Origin: Cynocephalus volans
Lineage: Eukaryota; Chordata; Mammalia; Dermoptera; Cynocephalidae
DNA length: 64,000 nt
NCBI RefSeq assembly: GCF_027409185.1
Contig: NC_084463.1
Span: 45,858,407-45,922,406, forward strand
Direction of reading: 5' to 3'
Of the stretch, positions 1 through 10,763 are shown one piece after another. The notes below the pieces were generated by a model. The model was given only the letters and a program-made list of their open reading frames with translations. It was not told where the DNA came from and made no database searches. The translations under genes were made by a program, and so were the position numbers. Numbering within the stretch: position 1 is the first letter of the stretch; each line of letters starts with the position of its first letter.

Positions 1-299
1 GACAGAAATAATTTCTGTCATTTCCTCTCAATACCAGCATCTGATTGGCTGACCACCAGTTTGTCTACAAGGAATAAAACTGGGGTTAGGGAAAGAAAAG
101 CTTAATGTCCAAGGGGTTATGTTTTTAGGTGAAGGGCAGGCCAGGAGATTCCCACCAGTGCCAGGACAACCAGTTGCTCCCCTGAGAAGCTCCATCCAGC
201 CCCACACATCAGGCTGTCTTCTGAGAGGAGATGACACAGGGGCTGATGTCCACTAGACAATCCAAGAGATATGGCTGCCATGCACACATTGTGTCAGCC
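1..299. other. No gene or recognised repeat
   Basis: Short open frames cover this stretch on both strands but none resembles a known protein. No splice-site pair or repeat family was recognised. Confidence 0.4.
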
Positions 300-394
300 A
301 CAGAAAGCTTCGATACCCAGGGCAAGAAGATAGGAGGGTGGCTGAAAACACACCATCCTCCTATCTTCCTGTCCTGGGTATCGAAGCTGTCTGT
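300..394. repeat. Near-perfect short inverted repeat (hairpin)
   Basis: Positions 306-341 pair with 353-388 around an 11-nt loop (342-352). The 36 base pairs contain one A:C mismatch and two G:T wobbles. Past one further mismatch (305/389) five more pairs extend the stem to 300/394. The size is close to that of a microRNA precursor or a very small palindromic transposon. I do not recognise the family and see no target-site duplication. Confidence 0.85.
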
Positions 395-438
395 CAATTT
401 TCCAAAGAGGACCTCTATAAAAAAGATTTTCTTGGACT

Positions 439-530
439 GGCCAGTTAGCTCAGTGGGTAAGAGCACAGCCTTATAGCACAAAGGTCATGGGTTCAGATCC
501 CCATACCAGCCAGCCATCAAAAGAGAAAAG
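439..530 (+). mobile_element. tRNA-Ile-derived SINE, monomer
   Basis: The stretch 439-516 follows the layout of a tRNA: an acceptor start GGCCAGTTAGC, an A-box-like TAGCTCAGTGGG, an anticodon-loop-like CTTATAG, and a B box GGTTCAGATCC at 490-500. It most resembles tRNA-Ile. It ends in an A-rich tail and cannot fold as a normal functional tRNA, so it is read as a SINE monomer. Clear target-site duplications were not found. Confidence 0.7.
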
Positions 531-904
531 ACAAAATTTTTGATAAGGTGTCTGTGCCTAGGGATGATACTAGGAGGTGAGGCACAAAGATATTTTATAG
601 CAGAGTGGGAGGTAATTATTCTCTGCTTTTCTCTCATATGAAATGCTCAAAAACAAAAAACCAAATATTTTAAAAAGAGCCATCAATTGCTCTGTGAAAG
701 TATGATGAACAATTAAAATACTGTTTCTCTTTGAAATTTACAATAATAAACAAATAGTTGACAACGTTGTGAATTGGAGACAAGAAGTTGGCTTTGGGAA
801 TGTGGAGAAGGAACTGGAAATTTCGGGTTTTACTGCAAGCTCTTGAAGAGGGTAGGCTGAGGGGACAGGGGACTGGATTTGAGACTCTGCTTTCCATACA
901 ATTG
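531..904. other. Unassigned AT-rich sequence
   Basis: No gene, splice signal or repeat family was recognised here. Confidence 0.4.
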
Positions 905-1320
905 AAAAAGGCAGGGGGAGGCCAGCCCCACTTTGGAGTGTTAATTAAAACTAGGCAATAAGAGCGAAGGGGCCGTAGGTCCCTAAGGAAACTGAAATCT
1001 AACTCACACGCATTTCTCGTAAATTACTAACTTAGAGAAAAACAAAATTTAGGCTTAAGCAACCAGGAACCACAAATTAATCTCTAATTACACAACCAGG
1101 AAATTTCCACACAAATGGTGCAAATAAGGAGACTACACCACTGCACCCAATCAATTATCTGCTGTTTTGCTTCCACCTACACCTTACAAACGCTTTTCCT
1201 TCAAGACCCTCCCATGGACCCCAAACCACATACCACAGCTGGTGCTCCCTAATCATGAATCGCTGTTTGCTTAAATAAACTCTCCAATATTTTAACGAAG
1301 CCTCAGTTTAATTTTTAACA
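905..1320 (+). mobile_element. Probable solo LTR of an endogenous retrovirus
   Basis: The block ends in a typical R/U5 layout: a C-rich stretch, then AATAAA near 1275, then a short T-rich tail ending near 1320. No internal retroviral region follows, so it would be a solo LTR. The family was not identified and the left border is approximate. Confidence 0.45.
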
Positions 1321-1600
1321 GTAGAAATGAGGGACTGGAGACCCCAGGGACTGCATCTCCTTCTGTCCCGGACCGCACACCGGGTGGGGATTCTCTCGAT
1401 GACCCTCCCGCTGTCACCGCAATCTGAGGAGACGCGGGGCGCTGGCGCGCAGCTGCCCACAGAGGGCTCAGAGCTCCCGAAATCGCCATGAAGGGAAGAG
1501 ACAGAACACCCAGGGGATCTCGGCTGCTACCCAGTGCCCACCCCGTGGCTGTAGGGGACCGGTTCTGAGCAGCCCCCTTCCGGGACAGAGGCCCCTCCCC
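1321..1600. other. GC-rich sequence beside a zinc-finger promoter
   Basis: This CpG-containing stretch lies between the LTR and the candidate zinc-finger exon 1. If the minus-strand promoter at 1600-1860 is real, this is the start of its first intron. The minus-strand open frame across it has no recognisable domain. Confidence 0.4.
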
Positions 1601-1860
1601 ATACACCCATCATTTCCCAGCTTCTAGACTGTCCCTGCTTCCTCCCCGAGGATCTCCCAGTATCTGCAGGTCACAGGGCGACAGAGGCCATGGCGTAGTC
1701 ACGTGGGCCTCCCGGAGCAGAGGACAGGGAGCTGTGGAGACCCGGGGCGCTCCACCAGACTGTGGAAGGCCGACCCCTCCTCCCTGGCTGTTACCTGATT
1801 GGACAGAGCTTCAGGACCCGCCCCTCTAAGGCCCTGAGTGGCAGGAGGTAAGCACAGACA
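1600..1860 (-). promoter_or_regulatory. Promoter and first exon of a second KRAB zinc-finger gene
   Basis: Read on the minus strand, 1649-1685 matches the conserved 5' UTR of many KRAB zinc-finger genes, including CCTGTGACCTGCAG followed by ACTGGGAGATC. A GGGAAATG context then places an ATG at 1613-1611, where such genes have their first codon. A GT dinucleotide that could be the donor follows at 1606. Upstream on the same strand are a CCAAT element near 1798 and a GGGCGGG box near 1820. The rest of the gene would lie off the left edge of the window. The call rests on remembered similarity of the leader sequence; the donor is weak (GTGTAT), so the exon may be non-functional. Confidence 0.55.
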
Positions 1861-1974
1861 CGTTGCTGAATGAGGCCAGAGTGACAGGTTTTGGGCTGCA
1901 GTCCTTTTCAGGCAGGGCTTCCTCCCTGCTGTGGGATCTAACCCTGCCAGAGGAGACATTGGCATGTGACCTTG

Positions 1975-2046
1975 TATATAAGGTTATGTTCATTTATGAC
2001 ATGTATATATATGAGTATATCTATGTGTACACGCACACACACACGT
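1975..2046. repeat. TA-rich and CA simple repeat
   Basis: Alternating TATATA and CACACA runs form an imperfect dinucleotide tract. Confidence 0.8.
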
Positions 2047-2164
2047 TATTCACAAGTGGAAACAATATGATGACAATTATTTTAACATTTAAAACTTTAT
2101 AACCTTCCTGGCCTCTGGTGTTTTGAGGAGGCAGCCTGAGCTTTGAAAAGGGAGGCGGTCATCT

Positions 2165-2500
2165 GAGGCAGCAATGTCCAATAGAAATAAAACGTGATCC
2201 ACGTGTGTAATTTTAAATTTTCTAGTAGCCGCATAAAAGAAAATCAAAAGAGACAGATAAAATTGATTGTAATAATTTGTTTAACTCAAAATATTATCAT
2301 CTTAATATGTGAGAAATATGAAAATATTAATGAAGTATTTCCTTTTTCTGGTACTAAATCTTCAAAACTCGCTCAGTATGTTATGCTTCCAGCACATCTC
2401 AATTCAGACCATCCACATGCCAGGTGCTCAGTAGCCACACGTGGCCAGCAGCTACCACATTGCAAGTGCAGCTCTGAGAGCTCTGATGTTCCTGATATCA
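2165..2500. mobile_element. Old DNA-transposon relic (hAT-like)
   Basis: The phrases GTCCAATAGAAATA and TAGCCACACGTGGC recall an ancient non-autonomous hAT-type repeat shared across placental mammals. The exact subfamily is not certain, and orientation was not settled. Confidence 0.5.
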
Positions 2501-3155
2501 GGGGGGTGAAGGAAATGAAACCCCCTCTAGGTAAGAGGTGAGGGAACACCTGCTTCCCACCAACATCTCTCCTCAGGCCCAAGGGTGGGAGAGGTGGTGC
2601 CCAGACAGAGAGCAGAGGGCTGCAAGCAGGAAGTGTCTAAAGAGAAACCACTGCTTGCCATCTGCTGCTTGGTGTGGGCCCATTTACCTTCCTAATCATC
2701 AGACAGCAATGCAATAAAAATGGGTCCCAGAACGAAGAAACACCGTGTTCTAAGATCTATCCATACCCTTGTCCCTCTGAGTTTGGATTCGGAGGGGAAA
2801 GATTAAAGGCAAACTTCTTAATTTACTATTTGTCCTTGGCCCTAAATAAACATCTAAGAATGTTAAAACCTAGCAGATGATGCCAAGAATGAACTTGTTG
2901 TACCTTAAAACAAAACAAAACACTGCTGTTATTTTGAGATATTGAGTTAGAAGTTTTGTGCAAATATGTAATATTTAGAAATTTGTGCATATATCAAAAT
3001 ATATGCACAAAGCATTCACGTAAAGCTCTATGCACGACTACAAAGGGAACCCACTTGTGTAACCACCAAATAGAACCAGCCTGACTCATGCATCTCAATA
3101 ATCACTTTCTCCCACCCTCCTCCCCAAAGTAACCAAGATCTTAACAGCTAACAGT
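2501..3155. other. Unassigned intergenic sequence
   Basis: No gene or clear repeat was recognised apart from a short AAACA-rich tract near 2910. Confidence 0.35.
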
Positions 3156-3159
3156 AGAG

Positions 3160-4567
3160 ATCAACTCTGTCTTTTATACAAGTGTTTTGTTAATGAGCAT
3201 TTTAAACACATAAAATAAACAAAATAGTATAATAGACCTGTCACCCAGCCTCAACAGCTAATCATGTGGCACTTCGGTTTCACCTATACTTCAACTCAAT
3301 CTCCACCCCTACATTTTCTCATACATTTTAAAAGATTGAAACATGATTGTACATATTTGTGAGTTACAGAGTTGAATATCAATACCTGTGTACAATATGT
3401 GATGACAAAATGAACATAATTAACACATTTATATTATAAAACATAATTATTCTTTGTCTATTAACCAGTTTCATGCTAACGCTCCTCCCCTCCTCCCCCT
3501 TTCAAGCCTCTAGTAACCACAATCCTGTTCTCCTGAAAGATGAACATGTTATTGTAATTGTTTTCTTCTTTTTCTTTCATATTTATTTTTTTATTAGCTC
3601 CCACTTACAATCGAGCATATGCATTATTTCTTTTTCTGTGCCTGGCTTATTTCATTGAACATAATTTTCTCCAGGCTCATCCGGGCTGCAGCGAATGACA
3701 GAAGTTCATTCTTTTCTATGGCTGAGTAGTATTCCATTGAGCATATATGCCATATTTTTCTTATCCAGTTGTCTGTTGATGGAAATTTAAGTTGATTCCA
3801 ACTCTTGGCTATTGTAAATAGAGCTGTGATAAACATGGGAGTGCAGGTATCTTTTCAACATGATGATTTCCATTTTGGGGGTATATACCCTGCTAGATCA
3901 TCAGGCAGTTCTATCTGTAGTTGTTTCAAGAACCTCTGTACTATTTTCCATAGTGGCTGCACCAATTTATAGTTCCACCAACAGTGTAGAAGGGTTACTC
4001 TTTCTCTCCTTCCTTGCCAACATTTCTTATTCTCTGTCTTTTTGATGATAGACAGACTAACTGGGAAGAGATGATATCTCAGTGTGGTTTTGATTTGCAT
4101 TTCCATGATGATTTGTGCTGTTGTGCATTTTTTCACGTACCTGTTGTTTATCTGTATGTCTTCCTTTGAGACATGTCTATTCAGCTCCTTTGCCCATTTT
4201 TTAAAAGATGGTTTGCTTGTTATTTTACTGTTATTTCAGTTCATTTCATATTCTGTATATTAATACCTTGTTAGATGTATAATTTTTGTTGAGTTTGGTA
4301 TATGGCAGGAGGTGCAGGTCTAGTTTTATTCTTCTAACATGGATATCCAGTTATACCAGCATCATTTATTGAAGAGGCAGTCCTTTTCCTTAATGTGTAT
4401 ACTTGGTGCCTTTCTCAAACATCAGTTGGCTATAAACATGAGTTGATTTCTGAGTTCTCTATTCTGTTTCATTGGTCCCTCTGTCCATTTTTATACCAGT
4501 GGCATGCTGTTTTGGTAATTATAGTTCTGTAGTATAATTTGAAGTCAGGTAGTGCAATACCTCTGAC

Positions 4568-4612
<45 letters not shown>

Positions 4613-4685
4613 GTTCTCAGGATTGCTTTGGGTATTTGGGATCTGTTCTTGTTCCATGTAACTCTCAATTCTATCACCTTTTCTC
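3160..4685 (-). mobile_element. L1 LINE, 5'-truncated 3' part
   Basis: The 3' UTR comes first on the plus strand (about 3180-3560), followed by the C-terminal part of ORF2. The minus-strand peptide at 3624-3836 has the L1 signature NWIRKIW...MEYYSAIEKNE, and 3855-4136 continues upstream in the same protein. The frame is broken in several places. A TTTA microsatellite lies at 4567-4612, inside the ORF2 sequence. Confidence 0.85.
4567..4612. repeat. (ATTT)n microsatellite
   Basis: About eleven consecutive ATTT units lie inside the L1. Confidence 0.95.
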
Positions 4686-4689
4686 CATC

Positions 4690-4860
4690 TCAAAACACAC
4701 ACAGGCTAACTACATGAGGAGATGGATACATTACATAGCTTGATCATGGTGATCATTGCAAAATGTATACATACATCAAAACAACATATTGGACGCCTTG
4801 AATGTATATAACTTTTATTTGTCAATTATACCACACTAAACCTGAAAAAATTAAAATAAG
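4690..4860 (+). mobile_element. Old L1 3' UTR end
   Basis: The phrases GATCATGGTGATCATTGCA and TTTATTTGTCAATTATACC are typical of the 3' ends of old L1M elements read in sense. Confidence 0.7.
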
Positions 4861-5020
4861 CAAAATCAACCCAACAAGTTTTTATGTTAAAATATATGTA
4901 TTACAAATATATGTAGGCAACTAGACTTGTATCTTGGGGACTGGGAAGGATTCATGTGAAAAACTTAATTTTTAAAATATTGATAAATTTTAGTAGCTTA
5001 GATTTTAAATGTCTAGTATT

Positions 5021-5063
5021 TTTATCAGCACTGCACTCTCCCGAGTGAGCCACGGGCCGGCCC
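5021..5063 (-). mobile_element. Extremely short 3'-truncated tRNA-Ile SINE with target-site duplication
   Basis: On the minus strand this begins GGGCCGGCCCGTGGCTCAC and stops after about 40 bases at GATAAAAA. It therefore holds only the 5' part of the first SINE monomer. The direct repeat AAATGTCTAGTAT flanks it at 5007-5019 and 5064-5076, which marks retroposition. Confidence 0.8.
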
Positions 5064-5079
5064 AAATGTCTAGTATATT

Positions 5080-5870
5080 TAAAAGTGAAAAGATAGATGG
5101 AAGCTTGGCAGGAGAATGGAGAAGAGCTAAGAAGATAATATCCAAAAAGCAAATTACAATTCCCGGCAAAAAATTAAATCTAGAAAAGAAAAAATGTCCC
5201 ATGAAATTATAAAATGATGTGCATTTAACAAGGACAAAGAAAATAACAACTTAAATTGAAAAGAGAGACCATTTCTCCCCTCAGGAAGTTAAACTACATT
5301 CTATCAAATATACAACAAGTTCACATGTGGAGCCTAAGATATTGTGGATGGGTTGTAAATAAACGTGGACCATTCTATTGAAAAGGAGATGTATGGCCAG
5401 CTCCATGGTTGTGTGACAAGTTTAGTTGCTCTGCTGCTCACAAAATGGTCCCACATATAGAGTGTAATAATCTATGATTGCTTTCTTTAAATATTTAATA
5501 AATTTAACTTGGATTTGTGTTTTGAAAGTTGTCTGATGAGAAAATGTGGCATATGCCAGGGGGCTTAGACCCTGGGTTCATGCACAGTTTGATCTCCCAC
5601 TACCTCACTGGCATGGGTCTTGGCCCCCTGCTCTTGTGTAACCTGGTGCTAATAAGCCTTTCCTTTCCCCCCTTTGTTCATGACTGATGCTCCCCACAGC
5701 TCCAGACAATGTCTGGGTGTGGACACACTGACTGTTGGGGTCATTTGTGCACATCTTCCATGGCATCATGGGGTAGGCCGTGATGGCTTCTCACCTAAGC
5801 CAGAATCTACATTTTTGTGTTCCCATTATTAAATGCTTAATAATTCATGAACAAGTTGTTCTACCTGGGG
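5080..5870. other. Unassigned sequence, possibly containing an LTR relic
   Basis: From about 5380 to 5770 the base composition and the phrase CTAATAAGCC resemble a decayed LTR, but no family was recognised. No gene is evident. Confidence 0.3.
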
Positions 5871-5875
5871 CCTCC

Positions 5876-6509
5876 ACCTTGTTCTTATTTTTTTACCTCC
5901 TTAAGGTGTAATGTTGGGTTGTTTGAGTTTTTCTTCTTTTCTGATGTAGGTGTTTATTGCTATACAACTTCCCTCTTAGAACTGCTTTCAGTGTATCCTA
6001 TAGGGACAGGGATGTTCTTTTCATTTTCTATTGTCTCCAGGAATTTTCTTATTTCCTTTTTATTTCCTTTCTTGATCCATTCATTGATTTGGAGCATATT
6101 GTTTAATTTCCATGTATTTCTTACGGTTCCTAGTAACCCTTTTGTTATTGATTTCTAGCTTTATTCTAATGTGGTTAGACAAGATAGTTGGTATAATTTC
6201 AATTTTACAAAAATTTGTTAGTACTTGTTTTGTGTCCTATCATATGGTCTGTCCTAGAGATTGTTTCATGTGCCACTGAGAATATGTATTCTGCACCTGT
6301 CGGATGATATATTTTGTAAATGTCTATTAAAGTCAGTCATCCCGTACTAGAGGCTAATTCTAAGGTTTCCTGGTTAAGTTTCTGTCTGGATGATCTGTCT
6401 TTGGCTAAAAGTAGGGTATTAAAGTCTCCAAATATTATTGAGTTTAAGTCTATGTCACCTGTTAGGTCTAAAAGTAATTTGTCATATAACTGGCTGCTCC
6501 AGAGTTAGG
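5876..6509 (-). mobile_element. L1 ORF2 fragment, left part of an interrupted element
   Basis: The minus strand encodes a middle segment of L1 ORF2. The same element resumes at 8918, so one L1 was split by the MaLR provirus between them. Confidence 0.75.
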
Positions 6510-6917
6510 TGTTGATGGAGTTTGGATGTGTTGTCCCCTCCAAAATTCATGTGGAAATTTGGTCCCCAATGTGGCAATGTTGGAAACTGATTGAGTCATG
6601 GGGGCAGGTCCCTCATGAATGGATTAATGCTCTCCCTGGGGAAGGGGGGATTAATGAGTGAGTTGTCGCTCTATTAGTTCCCATCAGAGCTCATTGCTTA
6701 AAAAGACCCTGGCCCCTTATCTCTCTTTCTTGCTTCCTGTCACCATGTGATCTGCTTGTACCCGCCGGCTGCCTGCCACTTTCCATCATTAGTAGAAGCA
6801 GCCTGAGGGCCGTACTAGATGCATATGTCCCAGAATCATAAGCCAAATAAACCTTTCCTTTATAAATTACCCGGCCTCAGTTATTTCTGTTATAGCAACA
6901 CAAAACAGACTAAAACA
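6510..6917 (+). repeat. 5' LTR of the MaLR provirus
   Basis: It is closely similar to the LTR at 8516-8917. Visible differences include a GTACTAGATGCATATGTCC versus GACAGATGCAGCCCATCCC stretch near the 3' end. A polyadenylation-type AATAAA lies at 6846. Confidence 0.85.
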
Positions 6918-8515
6918 GAAAATTGGTACCAAGGAGTGGGGTGTTGCTAAACAGACATCTGAAAATGTGGATGCAGCTTTGGAACTGGGTAATGGGCAAA
7001 GGTTGGAGGAGTTTGGAGGACTTAGAAGGAGAGAAAAAGTCAAGGAAAAGTTTGGAATGTCTTAGAGACTTATGTGATGGTGAGCAGAATGCTGATAGAA
7101 ATATGGATAGTAAAGGCCATGTGGATGGTGAGGATTGAGGTAGAAATGAGGAACTTATCGGGAATTGGACAAAAGAACCCTTGCTACACCATAGCAAGGA
7201 AACTGGTTGCATTGTGTCCATGCCCTTGGACTTTGTGGAAGTTGCAACTTAAGAGTTGTGTACCAGAGCATTTGGCCAAAGAAATTTCTAAGCAGCAAAG
7301 CATTAAGGAAGCTGCATGGTTGCTTTTCAGAGCCTATTCTGACTTATAGTGGCAAAGTCATGATGTAAAGCCAGAATTTAAAAGCAGAACATAAAGTTAT
7401 GGAAAATTTGCAGCCTGGCCATGCAGTAAAGAAGTAGAGAGACAGAGAACAATGCAAGGGTGAAGCAGATAAACTGGTTGCTAAAGACATTATCTTGGCA
7501 GTGAGGCAGCCAGATTCTAATAGTGGAGAAAATGAGAGGAAAGCCCTGCAGGCATTTTAGAAGTCTAGAAGGGTGTCCCACCCATCACATACCCTGAGGC
7601 CTAGAAGGACAGAGTTATCCTGGAGGATAGACCTGGGGCACAGCTGCCATTGAGATCCTGCTCCCTGCATCCCAGCTGCTCCAGCTATAACAGCCCCAAG
7701 TGTGGTTTGTGCAGCAGCCCTGGAGAGTAGAGGCCCAAAACCTCAGTGGCATCCATGTTGTGTTAAGTCTGCAGCCAGCAGGATGTGAGAGCAGTGGAGT
7801 CATGGCAGCCTCCACACAGATTCCAGAGGATGTATGGAAAAGCCTGGAAGCCCAGGCAGAGACCTACCACAGGAGGAGAGCCACCACAGAGGCCATCTAC
7901 TAGAGCAATGCCAAGCAGAAAAGTGGGGTTGGAGCCCCCACAGAGAACCCCCACCAGGGAAATGTCTAGTAGAACCAATGCAGCAGGGCTGCTGCCAGGA
8001 CAACAAAACTGCAGGGCCACTGGTAACATGTAACGCAATCTTGGAAAAGCCATAGGCACCAGCATGGCCCACTGGGCTGTGCCTGGAAGAGCTGTGGGAA
8101 GAAGGCTGCCTGATGCTTTGGGAGCCCTGATGCCTTTTGTGCCCAGGATGCAGGGCTTGGAGTCAAAGAACATTATTTTGGAGCTTTAAGATTTAATGCC
8201 TGCCCTGCTGGGCTTCGGACTTGTTTTGGATCAGTTCTTCCTTTCTTTTGGCCTATTCCTCCTTTTTCGAATGGGAATGTGTACCCATTGCCTGTTCCAC
8301 CATTGTTATCTTGGCAGTAGATAAATTTGGTTTTGTTTTTCAGGGTCACAGCTGGAAGGACTTTTGCTTTTGTTCTCAGAAGAGACTTTGGACTTTTAAG
8401 TTGGTGTTGGAACAAGCTAAAACTTTTGGGACTATTGGGATAGAATGATTGTATTTTGTATGTGAGAGTGGCATTAGTTTGGGGGCGCCAGGGGCAAAAT
8501 GATAGAACTTGGATG
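6918..8515 (+). repeat. MaLR internal region
   Basis: The first 450 bases follow the MaLR internal pattern (TTTGGAACTGGGTAATGGGC, then AGCAGCAAAGCATTAAGG). Short open frames at 7700-8173 on both strands have no recognisable retroviral domain and are treated as chance. Confidence 0.75.
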
Positions 8516-8917
8516 TGTTGATGAGTTTGGATCCCTTCCAAAACTCATGTGGAAATTTGATCCCCAATGTGGCAGTGTTGGAAACTGATTGAGTCATGGG
8601 ACCAGATCCCTCATGAATGGATTAATGCTCTCCCTGGGGGAGTGGTGATTAATGAGTGAGTTGTCACTCTATTAGTTCCCATAAGAACTCATTGCTTAAA
8701 AAGACCTTGGCACCTTATCTTTCTCTTTTGCTTCCTGTCGCCATGTGATCTGCTTGTACCTGCCAGCTGCCTGCCACTTTCCACCACAAGTAGAAGCAGC
8801 CTGAGGCCCATGACAGATGCAGCCCATCCCAGAATCATAAGCCAAATAAATCTCTTTCCTTTATAAATTACCCAGCCTCAGATATTTCTGTTATAGCAAC
8901 ACAAAACGGATGAAAAC
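8516..8917 (+). repeat. 3' LTR of the MaLR provirus
   Basis: This is the partner of the LTR at 6510-6917, with AATAAA near 8845. The flanking L1 resumes directly after it. Confidence 0.85.
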
Positions 8918-10075
8918 GGGTCTGTATATACTTTCTTTTTGAATTGATCTTTTTAGCATTATATAATAACCTTCCCGATCTTTTCTATTTTTAAGTTTCC
9001 TAGGCTTGAAGTACATATTACCTCAGATAAGTATAGCTGCTCCTGCTCTTTTTTGATTTACATTTCCATAAAATATCTGTTTCTGTCCCTCCACGTTCTG
9101 ACAATGTGTGTCTTTATAGGTGAGGTAAGTTTTTGTGCACATTATATTGTGGATTCTTGTTTTATAATCCATTCAGCCACTTTGTGTATTTTATTATTTT
9201 AATTTATCGATATACAATGTAGTGATTTTTGTGTTCCTTTACCAATTCCTCCTTTCCCTCTCCCCCCTCCCCCATCAACATTATGTGTTCACTTGTCTCA
9301 ATAAGTTCAAGGAATTGTTGTGATTGTTGTGTCTTCTTCCCTGCCAATCCCTGCCCACTATTTGTTTGTATGTTTATTGTTTGATTGGTTTTTAGCTCCC
9401 ACAAATAAGTGAGAACATATGGCATTTCTCTTTCTGTGCCTAATTTATTTCACTTAATATAATTTTTTCTAAGCCCATCCATGTTGCTGCGAATGGTAGC
9501 ATTTCATTCTTTTTATAGTACAGTAGCATTTCATTGTGTAGACATACCATATTTTCCTTATCCACTCATCTGATGATGGACATTTGGGCTGGTGCAACTC
9601 TTATCTATTGTAAGTAATGCTGCAATAAACATTGGACTACAGGTATCCCTTTGACATAGTGATTTCCATTCCTCTTAGTATATTTTAATTAAGGCATTCA
9701 ATCCTTTCATATTTAGGGTTATTATTGATATACACGGAGTTGTTACTGCCATTTTATTATTTTTTTCTGGTGATTTTGAAGGTTATTTTGTCCTTTTTCC
9801 CATACTTACTGTCTTCCTTTGGGGTAAAGTGGTTTTCTCTAGCATTATATTTTGATTTCTCACTATTTTTAGTATGTCTCATAAGCTTTTGTGTTGTGGT
9901 TACCATGAGGCTTACAAAAATCATGTTACAGTTGTAAGAATTTTCTTAGAGCAGTAACAACAAAAACAGCAACAAAAACATAGCAAACTCTATGATTTGT
10001 TGGATTCCTTTGCTGGAGACAAATTTATCTGTTCTTCTTCAATCTTTTACTTTTACTGCTTGTAATAAATACAGG
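8918..10075 (-). mobile_element. L1 ORF2 fragment, right part of the interrupted element
   Basis: The sequence continues the ORF2 of the L1 at 5876-6509. It is itself interrupted from about 9185 to 9680 by the 3' end of another L1. Phrases such as AATCCATTCAGCCACTTTGT before and GGCATTCAATCC after the insertion are adjacent in an intact L1. Confidence 0.75.
9185..9680 (-). mobile_element. Younger L1 3' end nested in older L1
   Basis: It carries a 3' UTR rich in CCCTCTCCCCCCTCCCCC on the plus strand, then the last codons of ORF2. It lies within the older L1 and is truncated to about 500 bp. Confidence 0.75.
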
Positions 10076-10189
10076 CTTTTTCTAAGGAAATCATGCAATA
10101 AAAATGAGAAAAAAGGATTCTGAATTGCAAAACTTTATTTTAAAAAGAGTAAAGCTTTATTTTAATGCTCAAAATATAATTCTTTATAT

Positions 10190-10400
10190 AAAAGAAATCC
10201 TGTGGAATTCAACTTAAAATCTTCAAAAATAACTGAGTTCAGCAATGTAGCAGGTTATGAAGTGAATGTAAAAATATCAATTGTATTTCTATATACTAGC
10301 AATAAACATTCTGGAAACACAACTAAGAAAGTGATACCATTGAAAATAGGATCAAAAAGAATGAAAACCTCTGGAAAGAATTTTAGGAATGTAAGTGTTC
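10190..10400 (+). mobile_element. L1 ORF2 fragment
   Basis: The plus strand encodes a stretch like the L1 ORF2 segment VAGYEVNVKISIVFLYTSN, with breaks on both sides. Confidence 0.7.
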
Positions 10401-10724
10401 TAATTTTATACTGAAAACAACCAAATATAATGAAAGGACAAAAACACAAATTTAAAATGTAGTAATGATTTGGATATTCCCTTACCAGCAGTTCACTGTG
10501 ATTTTTTAGAGCCTAGGGTTGTTAGGAGTGATGGCACCTTGTACTTCGTCATGAGAGTTGAGGTGGAGAAGAGGTGATACAATTGAGAAATATGTGAGAG
10601 CCAAAAACAAACAAACAAATTCACATATTTGTGTGACTATGAGAGGATCCTGGACCAACCTGTTTTCCAAATATCTAGATTGTGATACTTGGAAAACCTT
10701 TGTAGATAGTTATGAGAAGAAAGA
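10401..10724. other. Unassigned sequence
   Basis: Nothing was recognised here. Confidence 0.35.
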
Positions 10725-10763
10725 AATACACACTCACACACACACACACACACACACACACAG
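10725..10763. repeat. (CA)n microsatellite
   Basis: A near-pure CA dinucleotide run. Confidence 0.95.

Larger units (their letters stand above)
6510..8917 (+). mobile_element. Complete MaLR (ERVL-MaLR) provirus with two LTRs
   Basis: Two direct LTRs of about 405 bp flank a 1.6-kb internal region. The LTRs have the MST/THE1-type order: a GGATGTGTTGTCCCC-type start, a mid block ending in CCAAATAAA, and an end with CAACACAAAAC. The internal region starts AAAATTGGTACCAAGGAGTG, as in MaLR internal sequences. Its reading frames are short and broken, as expected of a non-autonomous family with no complete retroviral genes. The element sits inside a minus-strand L1. The exact 5-bp target duplication could not be resolved. 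Confidence 0.85.

Noticed and set aside
439..516. Possible functional tRNA-Ile gene
   Set aside because: The acceptor and anticodon stems do not pair well, and it ends in an A-rich tail, as SINEs do.
7700..8173. Cluster of overlapping open frames on both strands
   Set aside because: They lie in the MaLR internal region, have no retroviral domain, and overlap on opposite strands.
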